Origin: Rhynchosporium graminicola
Lineage: Eukaryota; Ascomycota; Leotiomycetes; Helotiales; Ploettnerulaceae
DNA length: 64,000 bases
Reading direction: 5' to 3'
Assembly (NCBI GenBank): GCA_900074885.1
Contig: FJUW01000016.1
Location: 847,219-911,218 of the forward strand
Part shown: piece by piece, positions 36,236 through 47,733 of the stretch
How the letters are laid out: each line of letters starts with the position of its first letter
How positions within the stretch are numbered: position 1 is the first letter of the stretch
Made by a program: the position numbers and the translations under genes
Notes under the pieces: generated by a model
Seen by the model: only the letters and a program-made list of their open reading frames with translations
Databases searched by the model: none
What the model was told of the DNA's origin: nothing

Positions 36236-39200
36236 TCAACTAAGATCAAACCCGGCACCCGAATTCACCGCATAGAGTAGCTTCTGCCTTAATGTAGTCT
36301 CCGTAGAATATCTAGGCAGCTTCAACAAGTTCACACACGTACTAGTGCTAGGCAATCTCTCCTCATCCCCTCCAGCATCCCGAATACTGAAGCGTGGGTT
36401 CAGCTGTGAGAAACCCAGGAGAGGTGCCCTGGGTGTCGATGTAACGTATTTCAGGACCTTTCTGCGATCCGAGTCGTCGAGCTCTTTCAACACTTTCCAG
36501 AATAGCTTGATTGTGTCGTGCTCTTGGCCATCGTCGCCAATCTGGTAGACCCCACCGTATTGGGTATTGCGTCTGAGGTCTTCAACATTGACTTCGGAGG
36601 AGTCGCCGCCAATGAGGGTCTGTAGCTCTGACTGATTGAACATCGAAAGCCAGCTTGGTTTGATGATCTCGCTTAGTCCTTTCAGGAATGCTTGTGTTTG
36701 GCGGAAAGGTTGGACTGACAGTCGATGACGAGCTACGTAATTTATGTAGAGTGGCCTATTTTTATTGGTGACTGTGATATTGGATCCATTCGGCAGGAGG
36801 TCTCTGGATATCGTTCTGTCATTTTCTCCAGGAATCGAGATTTTGTCTGTGATAGTAAAGTCCAGGGAGAAGTCTTCGACATCTCCAGGATAGTTCTTCA
36901 GCTTGAGGAGACCTTGGTATAGCCCCTCGTCGAGGTCCCGTAGATCGTTGATGTTGGTGCGATATCCGGATTCTGTCCCAGATGTAGCCCACTTGAGGAG
37001 GAAGAATCCTGCAAATCCAATATCCACAAGGATGCCTTCGTACAAACATTTTCCGATGACCCTGCCTAAGAACTCATAACGCTTCGAAAGATCCGCCATG
37101 CTCTCTTTCCATTCGATGGATGTCTCTTTCATACCTGCCGCTTTGAGTAGTTCTCGTCGCTCATCAAAGCTGGCTGGGTTCGGGTACAAAAGATTCTGAT
37201 CGTTTGCAATGAAATAGCTAGGGCTTGTATCGTCTGACAGGAACGCCCTATTAGTGATGCTTGTGAGAAATTCCTTTGTGACACCTCCACCATCGATACC
37301 AGCCTCTACAGTGTCAAACTGATCGACAAACGTTATTTGTATTGGTTCTTTTAGACCTTCCCCCAGCTCGTAGAATTGGTCGTACGCATCTTCAAATATT
37401 TGCGCTCTCCTAATCTTAGCATGGTGTCGTCCGAGCAATTCATGTCCTGCTGTGCGAGCGTTTCTCGGGTCCATCTGGGACTGGTGAATGACGGACATTC
37501 TCCAGATATCAGGATCCACATTTCCTCCTCTTCTCCGAGTCTGATCGAGGAGAACGAACTGACGGAATATCTGTACCCGAGTCTCGAAGGGTATAACGAA
37601 AGGCATATTCTGAAGAACTTCCAGTCTTGGTCCCACGGCCGCAAGGATCCTTTGGCGGACTGTCTTCTGTTGCTGCCTCCTTAAGGTCTCGAGTTGTTGA
37701 GCACGTCTAGGCCGAGATATACCGACAAGCCCTGTATACTCTCTATCATCGGCATATTGAGAGTCATCATTGTCGGCATCCCCGTCTTCTCCCTCTTCTC
37801 GAACTTGGTGTTGCCTTTCTTCCTCCATGACAACTGCGGGAATGAAGCCTTCCATCTCGAAGCGAGATGTCATGAGCCAGTGGTCCTTGGAAAGGAAGTT
37901 TCGTCTAGAATCCCTTTCATAGAGCATGCGCATTACACTTGCTACCAGCGTTCTGACGTAATCAAATGTCATGCCAGCAACACGCGCAAATGGTATTTCT
38001 GCAAGACTTTGTGTCTCTATTCCGGCTTCTGCAGACTGAAATCTTGAGGTCGTGACGCTTGCACCAAAGTAAGTGCCTATGCTGCCTCCTGCGACGGGAT
38101 TTCCATCGTCAGACAACTCGCCTGCGTTGTAGTACATAGTGAAGGCGAGATTCTTTAGGAAAATAGTGAGTCGCTTGACGTCTTCAATGGGAAGGGCACT
38201 TTGACGGATACGAGAGACTGGTTCTTTTGTCTGTTCGAAAGTTGGAACATTGCCACCCAGGAACTCTTCGTCATCAGTGAATCGCAGAACAAAAGTGTAA
38301 AGCTCGAGGAATAATAGTATAGTTCGCCATTCTCTGTCTCTTCCGACATCACCTGAAAGGAGGTGGTTCCGCTGTACCTGAGGCCGGAGCAATGTCAATG
38401 CGCCTTTTGAGTCTGCTCTAATGACAGAAAACGTATTGGTCAAGCTCATGGCTTGCCAGAAAAACTTCAATGCAGGCACCTCGATTCCATTCGTTGTCTT
38501 CATGGACCCTAGATATAGCCACAGCCGTATGTCATCTCCCCTATGTGGGAAGATTCTCAGAAGGGTCAGAGCATAGCTGGCAAGTAAACTGGCGTCTTCC
38601 TCTCCAGCAGTAGATTCCTTGACATAGTCGATGTTGAATTTCGCAATTAACCCAGTAATACTTTCCTCCTTGACCAAAGAAAGTAACTCATGCTTGACAA
38701 AAGTAGGCAAAGGTAGGGTGAGGTTTCGATCAAGCTCAGCATCATCGACAGTGTCTTCGAGGACCTCAGGATCTTGAGCATTCATCCGACCAATAATTTC
38801 TGCTGAGGATTGTGACAACTGGAGCGATAACGCTCTGAGGTACTCAGGTTCCTGGGAGCTCCTTCGTTGAAGCCGATGTATGGATATGAAATGCGCAAGC
38901 AGCCACAGCTTCCTTTCATCTTGTATATGATCAACGGACCCCGTCGAGAATTCCTTAACCAATGCCGATGACAAAAGACCAACATCCACTATGGCTGCTA
39001 AACCCTCTAAGCTGCCTAGTGAGTTCGCCAATCTCGGCGTCGTAAGAAGATACAAGGAAAACGCAGAATAGGCATTTCGTAGAATCTGGTCTGCCACGAA
39101 GTCAGTACATACACGACGTCCTGGGTTCTTAGTCTCACCATTGTCCTCCAGCTCTATATGCTCCCTCAATGAAATTTTCATTGCAGTCGAGACCAAAGTC

Positions 39201-39901
39201 ATGTTGGATTTGGGAACGTCGCCAGTCGAGATATATTGGGAAAGGTAGGTGTAGTAGGCTCTAGATATTTTGGGTATCACATCTGGCCGGTGATCAAGGA
39301 TCGACACAAGCAAGTTCAGCAGTATGGTTCCGTGTTCAGCTCCGGATCTGGTGAAGTTAGTACTACGAACTGCATCCCTGCGCAAAGGCTCGTCATATGA
39401 TGGATGTTGCACATACGCTTGCAAGCCTTCCAGAGTGACCTTCGCAAGTCGCCCTAAATAAGGCTGGATCTCTGGCCGTGGCAGAAATGCCTGATAACCC
39501 AGCAAAGATACCCAAGAGCTTAAAGTTGACAATCTGCCCAGGTCGTCTGGTCTACGCGGACTGAAGAAAGCTACTAGGAGCTGTAGCTGCTGGATTAACC
39601 TCAGAGTGGCACTGGAAGCTGCCTCTTGGGTAGCCAACTCATCCCATGTTTGCCGCCGTGATTCTGCCAGTTCTGTCCGGACCTTGTGCCCTCTCCATAT
39701 CCTCTGTATCTTTTTCGAGGCATTCAGTCGTTCCCTTTCTTGTTGACGCAACAGCCTCTCTTGCTGAGCTTGTGCAACCGTCTTTTGAGCTCCAGAGGCT
39801 GCAGGAGTCCTGGAGCCCTGAGGGGCGAATGGATTTGTATTTTGGCCGGAGAGATTGACTTGTCGAGGACGACGAGAGTTCCCACTGAAAGTTTGAAACA
39901 T
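36236..39901 (-). CDS. HUL5: HECT E3 ubiquitin ligase Hul5 (UBE3C-like)
   Basis: A single 3.7-kb exon encodes 1221 residues. Hul5/UBE3C binds the proteasome and extends ubiquitin chains on stalled or misfolded substrates. An N-terminal IQ-like helix (ASKKIQRIWRGHKVR, about 63-77) follows a basic start. The long middle is helical. The HECT domain occupies about 850-1221: FVDQFDTVEAGIDGGGVTKE, FLGRVIGKCLYEGILVDI, LNPRFSIRD, and the catalytic Cys at 1189 in STSTCVNLLKLP. The C-terminal tail GAGFDLS ends as in HECT enzymes. It is the longest intron-free gene in the window, in contrast to its intron-rich neighbours, and it diverges from PAB1. Confidence 0.95.
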   Translation of the reverse strand: MFQTFSGNSRRPRQVNLSGQNTNPFAPQGSRTPAASGAQKTVAQAQQERLLRQQERERLNASKKIQRIWRGHKVRTELAESRRQTWDELATQEAASSATLRLIQQLQLLVAFFSPRRPDDLGRLSTLSSWVSLLGYQAFLPRPEIQPYLGRLAKVTLEGLQAYVQHPSYDEPLRRDAVRSTNFTRSGAEHGTILLNLLVSILDHRPDVIPKISRAYYTYLSQYISTGDVPKSNMTLVSTAMKISLREHIELEDNGETKNPGRRVCTDFVADQILRNAYSAFSLYLLTTPRLANSLGSLEGLAAIVDVGLLSSALVKEFSTGSVDHIQDERKLWLLAHFISIHRLQRRSSQEPEYLRALSLQLSQSSAEIIGRMNAQDPEVLEDTVDDAELDRNLTLPLPTFVKHELLSLVKEESITGLIAKFNIDYVKESTAGEEDASLLASYALTLLRIFPHRGDDIRLWLYLGSMKTTNGIEVPALKFFWQAMSLTNTFSVIRADSKGALTLLRPQVQRNHLLSGDVGRDREWRTILLFLELYTFVLRFTDDEEFLGGNVPTFEQTKEPVSRIRQSALPIEDVKRLTIFLKNLAFTMYYNAGELSDDGNPVAGGSIGTYFGASVTTSRFQSAEAGIETQSLAEIPFARVAGMTFDYVRTLVASVMRMLYERDSRRNFLSKDHWLMTSRFEMEGFIPAVVMEEERQHQVREEGEDGDADNDDSQYADDREYTGLVGISRPRRAQQLETLRRQQQKTVRQRILAAVGPRLEVLQNMPFVIPFETRVQIFRQFVLLDQTRRRGGNVDPDIWRMSVIHQSQMDPRNARTAGHELLGRHHAKIRRAQIFEDAYDQFYELGEGLKEPIQITFVDQFDTVEAGIDGGGVTKEFLTSITNRAFLSDDTSPSYFIANDQNLLYPNPASFDERRELLKAAGMKETSIEWKESMADLSKRYEFLGRVIGKCLYEGILVDIGFAGFFLLKWATSGTESGYRTNINDLRDLDEGLYQGLLKLKNYPGDVEDFSLDFTITDKISIPGENDRTISRDLLPNGSNITVTNKNRPLYINYVARHRLSVQPFRQTQAFLKGLSEIIKPSWLSMFNQSELQTLIGGDSSEVNVEDLRRNTQYGGVYQIGDDGQEHDTIKLFWKVLKELDDSDRRKVLKYVTSTPRAPLLGFSQLNPRFSIRDAGGDEERLPSTSTCVNLLKLPRYSTETTLRQKLLYAVNSGAGFDLS

Positions 39902-41392
39902 CTTGAATGTTTTCGTGTGGTATCTGCCGCCGTCTTGAGCGTTGGCTCAGGTTCGAAGCATGCGGCAGGTAGTGAAGAGTGAGTAAGTATCCTTCAGCGT
40001 TCACTTCGTTGTTCATAAACTAAAGTTTAGCAGGCTCGAGGTATTTTTGGTCCTAGGAGTGTCGATTGGAACTATGGTATGCAGAAAAGATGAATCTAGT
40101 TTGGATGCAGATCTGACTGCAATGATTACCTATGAGTTGCTGAATGTTCTAGAGTGGCATGCAGACATGATGCAATTCGAGTTGGCCACAGCCTTCCGAG
40201 CCGACTTCGTCGTACTTATACCGTAAGCCTCGTCTGCCTTGCGGACTTCTGTATTTGTAGGACCGAGCAATTCTTCAACTTCAATTAAAGATTTCGAAAA
40301 ACAGATCATGGTATTCGAAATAGCAATGTCAATTTGAACTGAACTTCCTTTGAGCAATTAATCCCCTTGGGAATCGATCACCTTATCTATCTTCTTCTAA
40401 TCGTCTGTTGAGTACGAAGTGAAAGAACATCGCTTTCCAAAGAGACAGGAGCTCTCCGTCGGAGGAAGAGCTCCTATAATATATTATTTCTCGACATAAC
40501 GCAATTGAAAAGTCATTAAATGACGCGAGGATTTTAAAGAAAAGATCGGGATCCTGCTGGAGTAATTCTAGAGAATTCACTCGTCGAATGGCAATTAATC
40601 AACATCCTCAGTAGATCTCTGAGGTTTGGCAATTGCAGCCACCTTTTTCTCCGATGGAGGGCAGCTCCGCTCCGCTCCGCTCCGCCCTTCGCTTGGACTT
40701 CCACTTCCACTTCCACTCCTGCAACGGCTGATGCCAAGCGATGCGAGGTCGAGCCGGCACGTGATCCAATCGCATTGGAAGCCTCCACTTGCTGTCATAA
40801 AGTTTCCACGCTAGCCCTATTAAGGAAGGCACGGCCCACACTCCCAAAATTATCAGCGTATGCCCTTCCTTTTTTACGTCGCGGCCTGGTCTTGCAGCGA
40901 TTTCCTCTCTGTCCCCCTTCAACCCAAAACCCCATCACAGAATCTCTCGATAGCGGACTCAGTACGATCTTTCGTGCCTTTCTCGTTTCTCGCCTCCTTT
41001 CTCAGAAAAGCTCTTACGAGTCACAAAAAAACTTGAAAACCCCCCAAAAAAAGAACTTCTAACCTCAAGCCCAAAGTCTTTGCGACCGACCCATTCAATC
41101 GACCGCTCCTCGACTTCATCTTCCCTCCTGCTTGCGACCATCTGCAATTGTGTTCTCCGACTTTTCCTCTGGAACCCGCAAAGCCTACCAGATTTACTTC
41201 TGTACAGCTTCATCAAAGGAATTCCACCGCTTTACTTCAAAGACCTTCCGACGTACCAGGTACGCTGGTCCTTTTCTTTGTCAGGGCCTTGCGAGCTCTG
41301 GCTCGCACATATACTCATTACCCTCCCTCTCTCCTTGGTTTCCCGCTCGCGCAACATCAACTGACATCCTCGCAGTCTCGTAACTACTCAAG
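39902..41392. promoter_or_regulatory. HUL5/PAB1 divergent region and PAB1 leader
   Basis: About 1.5 kb between divergent genes. Near the PAB1 side are short tandem repeats CTCCG (40664-40685) and CTTCCA (40697-40718), then a leader with two A-tracts (41025-41031 and 41046-41052). A likely 5' UTR intron (41260-41375) has donor GTACGC, branch CTGAC and acceptor CGCAG, ending 17 bp before the PAB1 ATG. Minus-strand ORFs in 40130-40930 look spurious. Confidence 0.5.
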
Positions 41393-43800
41393 ATGTCTGC
41401 CACTACTGCCAACGCAGCTGTCGATCAGCTCGCTTCCGACCTCAATAATGCTACCCTGAATGGCGGTGATGCCAACGGCGCTCCTTCCATCAATACCGAT
41501 GTTAACAACGCTGGTTCTGAGGATCCTGATACCGCTGGACCTACCCCAAGCTCCGCCGCTCCTCACCCACAAGCCTCCGCTTCCCTCTATGTTGGTGAAC
41601 TTGAGTCTACCGTCACTGAGGCTATGCTCTTCGAGCTGTTCTCTCAGATCGGCTCAGTAGCTTCCATTCGTGTCTGCCGTGACGCTGTGACTCGTCGATC
41701 CCTTGGCTACGCCTATGTCAATTACAATACCACCATCGATGGCGAGAAGGCGTTGGAAGAATTGAATTACACGCTTATCAAGGGGCGCCCTTGCCGCATT
41801 ATGTGGTCCCAGCGTGACCCTGCTCTCCGAAAGACTGGTCAGGGTAACGTCTTCATCAAGAACTTGGACACCGCAATTGATAACAAGGCTCTCCACGATA
41901 CCTTCGCTGCCTTTGGAAACATTCTCAGCTGCAAGGTCGCTCAAGATGAAACCGGAGCCTCCAAGGGCTACGGTTTCGTTCACTACGAGACCGACGAGGC
42001 TGCCAGTCAAGCTATCAAGCACGTCAATGGTATGCTTTTGAATGAGAAGAAGGTCTTCGTCGGCCACCACATCCCAAAGAAGGACCGTCAATCTAAATTC
42101 GAGGAGATGAAGGCAAACTTCACCAACATCTATGTCAAGAACATCCCCGTCGAAGTCACAGACGAGGAGTTCCGTGATCTGTTCGAGAAGTTTGGAAATG
42201 TGACTTCTGCTTCCCTTGCCCGTGACCAGGAGAACAACAAGAGCCGTGGTTTCGGTTTCGTCAACTTCATCAACCACGAGCACGCTGCGAAGGCTGTCGA
42301 TGAGTTGAACGGAAAGGATTTCAAGGGCCAGGACCTCTACGTCGGCCGTGCCCAGAAGAAGCATGAGCGTGAGGAAGAGCTCCGAAAGTCTTACGAGGCT
42401 GCACGCATTGAGAAAGCATCCAAGTACCAAGGTGTCAATCTCTACGTCAAGAATCTTGACGATGAGGTTGATGATGAGAAGCTTCGCGAGCTTTTCGCTC
42501 CTTTCGGCTCCATCACTTCTGCTAAGGTCATGCGTGATACTCCAGCCGAGACTGCTGAGGCCGAGGAGAAGGAGAAGAAGGAGGCCGAGAAGAACAAGGA
42601 GAACGTTAAAGAGGGTGAAACCGAAGCTGAGACTGCTGAGGAGAAGCTAGTCGTCAAGTCCGAGAAGCGTACTCTTGGTAAGAGCAAGGGATTCGGATTC
42701 GTTTGCTTCAACAACCCTGAGGAGGCCACCAAGGCTGTCACTGACATGAACCAACGCATGGTCAACAACAAGCCATTGTACGTTGCTCTCGCTCAACGCA
42801 AGGATGTCCGTAAGAGCCAGCTCGAGGCAAGCATTCAAGCCCGCAACCAGATCCGCATGCAACAAGCTGCTGCCGCTGCCGGTATGCCCCAGCAGTACAT
42901 GCAGGCACCAATGTTCTACCCTCCTGGCCAGCAACCTGGTTTCATCCCACAAGCTGGACGTGGTATGGCTTACCCTCCTCAAGCTGGTATGCCCATTCCT
43001 GCTCAGGGTGGTCGTCCAGGTCAGTTCCCAGGTGGCTTCCCTCCTCAGCAAGGCGGACGTGGTGGACCAGGCCCTCAACAGATGCCACCTAACATGTACG
43101 GCATTCCAGGCCAGTTCCCCCAAGGTGGTCCATATGGCGGTCAACAGGGTAACCCGCAGTTCATCGCCGCCATGCAGCAAGCCCAACAGGCTGCTGCTCT
43201 TGCCGGTGGCCGTGGTGGACCCGGTCGTGGCCCAGCTCAAGGTATCCCAGGAATGCCTCCCAACATGGCTGGCATGCCAGGTCAACCACAAATGATTGGT
43301 GGCTTCCCCGCAAGACAAGGTGGTCCAGCCGGCCGTGGCGCTCAAGGTGCTCGTCCAGGTCAATACCCCGGTGGCTTCCCTCCCCAAGCTGGTCGCGGTA
43401 TGCCTCCTCAGATGCCAGGTATGGCTCTGACTGGTAACGAATTGGTTGGTGGCGCCCTCGCTCAACAGCTCTCCGCCGTGCCTCCCGTCCAACAAAAGCA
43501 GCTCCTCGGAGAGGCTCTTTTTCCTAAGATTCAGGTGCTTCAACCGGAGCTTGCTGGTAAGATCACTGGTATGCTTTTGGAGATGGAGAACCAAGAGTTG
43601 GTCAACCTGTAAGTTTATTTCATCCCACAATAACGTTCACCTGCTAATAACCCCGCAGCATCGAGGATGACGCTGCTCTTCGGGCAAAGGTCGATGAGGC
43701 TCTCACTGTTTATGACGAGTATGTCAAGAACAACAAGGGTGACGGTGAGGCTGCTGAGTCTGGAGAGGCCAAGGAGGAGAAGACTGATGAGAAGGCTTGA
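41393..43800 (+). CDS. PAB1: Poly(A)-binding protein
   Basis: Cytoplasmic PABP binds mRNA poly(A) tails and couples translation and deadenylation. Exons 41393-43608 and 43659-43800 encode 785 residues. Four RRMs are in order: SLYVGELES with [17 protein letters not shown] with [17 protein letters not shown] with [17 protein letters not shown] with KGFGFVCF. A Pro/Gln/Gly-rich linker (about 490-655) precedes the MLLE/PABC domain ([33 protein letters not shown]), which the intron interrupts. RRM4 carries a Glu/Lys-rich insert at about 381-427 before RNP1. The acidic C-terminus ends EEKTDEKA. The leader carries A-tracts that may allow self-repression, as known for PABP mRNAs. Confidence 0.97.
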
Positions 43801-45421
43801 TTGCCCACTCTCTTCTGCTTTCCTTCCTTGCGTTAACGACTTTCCTTTATGATACACTCTCCTGTATTGTCAATCTGCAGCGGCATCGGACTACCGGAAA
43901 AGTTTTGCGCTCTCTGTCATTGGTGCAGAATCTCACTGTTCGGCTCCCCCGCCGGTGCGATAGGCTCTTTTACACATTTCCGTTATCTCTCTGAGGGATA
44001 TCATATTTCTTCACGGAAAGGCGGCCTCAATTATGTAATCATAGATCATTTCTGCGCATTGCTCGATCACTTTCGACGCCAAGGGTTTACTCAACATGCG
44101 TGCGACATGGGCTGGGATGGTCACAAACAACATTCAATAAAAGGTCTTTGCTATTTGCTTGCTTCTCGGCGAAGATGGGATGGCTGGGATGGATGGGGTG
44201 GATCTGATTTGGCTTGCTGCTTTTTCTGCTACTTGCTAGGTCTTCTGTCTGTCTAGACGGTCTGGTCTTTGCTGGTTGAGGATGGCGTACTCTAGACATG
44301 CAATCAATAGAAAAACATTACAAACTAGAACATAGATTTCTTTTGGAACTCAAAATTATTGTGAGGGTACCATCCACCTGTGGAGGGGGGTTCAAAACCT
44401 ATGCATATCAGAAGTTTTACACCACAAAGCATGTCCAGAGATTACAGGCTGGACGAGCTTCGTATGCGGTGAAAGAAAGGCGAAACGTCCAACGATAGAT
44501 CACTGTATCTGTGCCTTTCATACGTGCAACAAAGACTTCGTTGCAATCAAAATTCTAAATAAGTTTTCGGAATTGAACCCCGTTGATAAAGTGCGACTTT
44601 AGATGATCACCTGACTCGCGTCTTAAACAAGAGATGTTACTGAAGATATATTTCGAGCTTTCACTTCACAGGTGAAGAAATTGCCTGGCCTTGATGGAGT
44701 AAAGTAGAATAAAGTGGAGCTTGGTATATTTGCAGCTATCTAGAAAAGTAGGTATGTAGTCATCGCGAAACGCTCGCGGTATTTTCCTTTTCAAGTGTGT
44801 ATTCTATGCGGGTAAAAATCACTTAGTCTTCCATCCGATCATACTTCTGTATCGGCATCGCAAATGTTGTCTCAGACAAGAGAAATCCAGACCCAATTGA
44901 GGCATCCGCCCAGTCCTTCACATTCCCTCAGCGCCGAAATTCAAGAGAGAGTACCCTAACCGGCTAATGAGCAAAAGAGCTGCTCCTACTTTCACATCCA
45001 CCCGAATGAGACGATTAAGTACCAACACCGCGCCGAATCACCACGCCCACGTGGCTACGTAGGTTTCCACCCAGGGTAACTGAGTCCATATGCTGGAGAT
45101 TCGGAATGCCCCGTCAGGCTGACTTCGCTTGGTAGCGAAGACCCCTTCGGTTTTTGAGAAATAAGGGAGGGTTCGAGTGCTGTGTGATGATAATTGGAGA
45201 TTGTGTTGCAGAGGGTCTACCCGTAGTGGTTGAAGTGTCCATCTGAATTCGAGAATTCAACGCTTCACCATGCTCCAAAAGTTGAGTGGTGATTGTGAAA
45301 TAGACAGATGAGATGATCAAGGCTGAAGATTCATGGCTATGGACAGCTTCAGGTAGGGACGCCCAATGAGGCTGAAAAGGGGAGAATGTGTGGATACACA
45401 AGAAATTGAGAGATGGGAACC
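43801..45421. other. Intergenic, convergent
   Basis: Includes the PAB1 3' UTR (to about 44300 perhaps) and the 3' UTR of the stress-domain gene. Repeats are limited to a GGATGG-like stretch near 44180. No gene seen. Confidence 0.5.
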
Positions 45422-47733
45422 TCAATCAATTTTAGCAGCAGCCAAACCCCTCACAGCTGGGTTGGCGAGATTATTGGCAAGCCGTATGGCAGGACGTCTG
45501 TACTTCGTGTGCTTCCGGAGGCGCTTCCGTGCAACCATTACAGGGACAGAGGACTTTGTGACAAGGTAATTGGAGAAAGAGCCAAGAATGACACTGTGTT
45601 GTTGTCAGCTGAGACTTTTCACCGACACTTCCAAGACTTTAAGATAGTACAAAAGAAGATAACGTACCCCTTGAGTTGGCTCTGTCCTCTACTTCCCAAG
45701 ATCACCATCGTGGGCGAAATGTAGTCAATGACCTCAGTTATGAGATGCTTAGGGCTCTTGCAATGGATGACTTCAACAACAACTTTAACTTGAAGCTTAG
45801 TCTTCCGAAGGAGTCTTGATACTCGATCCGTAATATCTGAAACGGCTCTGTATCGCTCATGTTCGGCCTTACTTTTCTCTCTACCCACTGGGCTGGCACT
45901 GGTACTATGAGGATCCAACCGGAAGCCTGGGCCTAATGGGCTTGGGATGGCGGTAGGACTCATCAGCGGAGTCGAACCAGAACCCCTTGTAGATGCCTGA
46001 ATGGCAGCAATTTGTTCCCTCGTTTTGCTATCATCCTCGCTGTCGTTGTTGGCGATTCCCACGTCCTCGTCTACGCAATATATGGCAAGGAGGGTATCGC
46101 CATCTCGAAGAACTGTACCGACCGTCCATTCCAAAGCATGAGCTGCTTCATCACTGAGATCAGTAGCAACGAGGTACTTCCGAACCCGGCGCTGGTGGTC
46201 TTTTGCTTCCTGTTGCATCTTGCTGAAATCTCCACGGTAGATGGTCCGTACGCAGCGGCTGTTTCCGGGCGTCGAGGTTATAGCCGTCATGCTGAAGGGG
46301 AGCTTCTGAGCGTGCTTGATGTCGGTAACATCCTGCTCTTCGTCCGAATCAACAGGAGTGTTCAGTCCAGAATTCCCTTCATCAAAACTTGTATTCGGGT
46401 GTACGGTAGCACTCCCGGCTCGAAGGTGTCGATCTCCTCCAGGTGAGGTAACTGTGATCTCGGGGTCAAGAAGCGAGCTGATTTTGTATTTTTCGTGCTG
46501 TTCAGCTGCTATTTGGTCGCCTATAGCGAGTTAGATTGAGCTACGTAGGAGGTTTATACAATACGTACGCTCTTCTTCGGCAGCAGCCATCAAGCTCTGG
46601 GCTGGCCTGGCGCCTTTGGGCTTTCTTGTGCGCGCAATTGAGCCATTAGGGTTTGCACGACCAGACCGTTTCTCATGTTTCCTGCCTCGCAGCTCATTAA
46701 CATCCGAGATGCTGTCGTCATCCTCGCTGCTATCCACTATCACATCCTCAATGTTTACATTGGCGTAGTCTTTTTCCAACCTGGCTCCAATCTCGGATGG
46801 TACGCCATCGCTGTTCGCACGGCTCCTCTGGCCCTTCTCATCCAAGGATAACAAACCTCCGCCAGACCGAGCTAGATTTGCATCTGACAATCTCCTGTAT
46901 GCATTGTTCATGTCTAACACCCTTCCATCATTCAGAACGAACTTCGAAGTATCCGATTTCACACTAGGAGAGCTGGGGCGCAGTATCGATCGAGGGACAG
47001 GGGAACTCGACTTCGTGGTGTTTCTGGTGGTTGGAATGAATTTGTTTCGTCCTCGATCTTTGTCTCCAAAGAAACTTATGGTTCCTCCTCGTACCACTTC
47101 TGCCATGGCGGAAGTTTTCCTACCACCTAGGGTATTCCGCTTCGGGGCGACGGGTCCACCATTGCTTGGCGTATACCCGCCAAACTGGTACGATGATTCG
47201 GGAGTCCCACTGGTGATTGTAGGTCTAGGCGCAAAGGAAGCTGGCTTCCTTCCTGCATCCGAGAGACTCCTGTGGGAACGACCGTTCGTCTGTTGTGCTT
47301 TATCATTACTTACATTATCAGTAGGAGAAGACACCGCACTCTGTGTTGAAGCAGATGAAGAAGCTCTCCTCTTACCCGTCGCGGCCCCAATATCCAGCAT
47401 GCTTCGAGCTGTCCCTGTCGCATTGTTCGGTGATGGAGACATGTCGAGCATACTTCGAATCGTCTGCGATCCTCTGCGCTCGGGTTTCGGGGCATCAGTG
47501 CTACTGTCTCCAGGCAGAGAAGTTCTCCCAGGCTCTGTGCCATCATCGACATCCAACATACTCCGGACGGGTGATTGCGACTGCCTAGTAAATGGACCAG
47601 AGGTCATTAAGGCTCCCATGGAGCCCGTAGAGCCTCGGTGTCGGGCTTTTGATGGAAGGCCTTCCAACAGGGCCAGCACATCCTTCCTCTCCTCGTCCAA
47701 CACCGCTTCCAATGATATTGCTTGCTTGGACAT
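45422..47733 (-). CDS. Large universal-stress-protein (UspA) domain protein
   Basis: Exons 47733-46569, 46520-45668 and 45593-45422 encode 729 residues. The C-terminal third is a UspA alpha/beta domain: KYLVATDLSDEAAHALEW, GDTLLAIYCVDED, LQVKVVVEVIHCKSPKHLI and the nucleotide-binding-type loop GSRGQSQLKGVILGSFSNYL, which is formed only after the last intron is spliced. The N-terminal 400 residues are Ser/Pro/Arg-rich and likely disordered and phosphorylated. They carry the motif RSMLD three times (57-61, 93-97, 110-114), each followed by V, M or I. Fungal proteins of this layout are uncharacterised. The start gives a compact N-terminal helix, ISLEAVLDEERKDVLALLEG. Confidence 0.85.

Noticed and set aside
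42647..43630. 327-codon minus-strand ORF opposite PAB1
   Set aside because: Mirror of the PAB1 coding frame; its Ser/Thr/Trp-rich sequence is an antisense artefact of the Pro/Gly/Gln linker.
44565..44640. GGTTCAATTCC on the minus strand, resembling a tRNA B box
   Set aside because: Flanking bases do not form a T stem or a cloverleaf.
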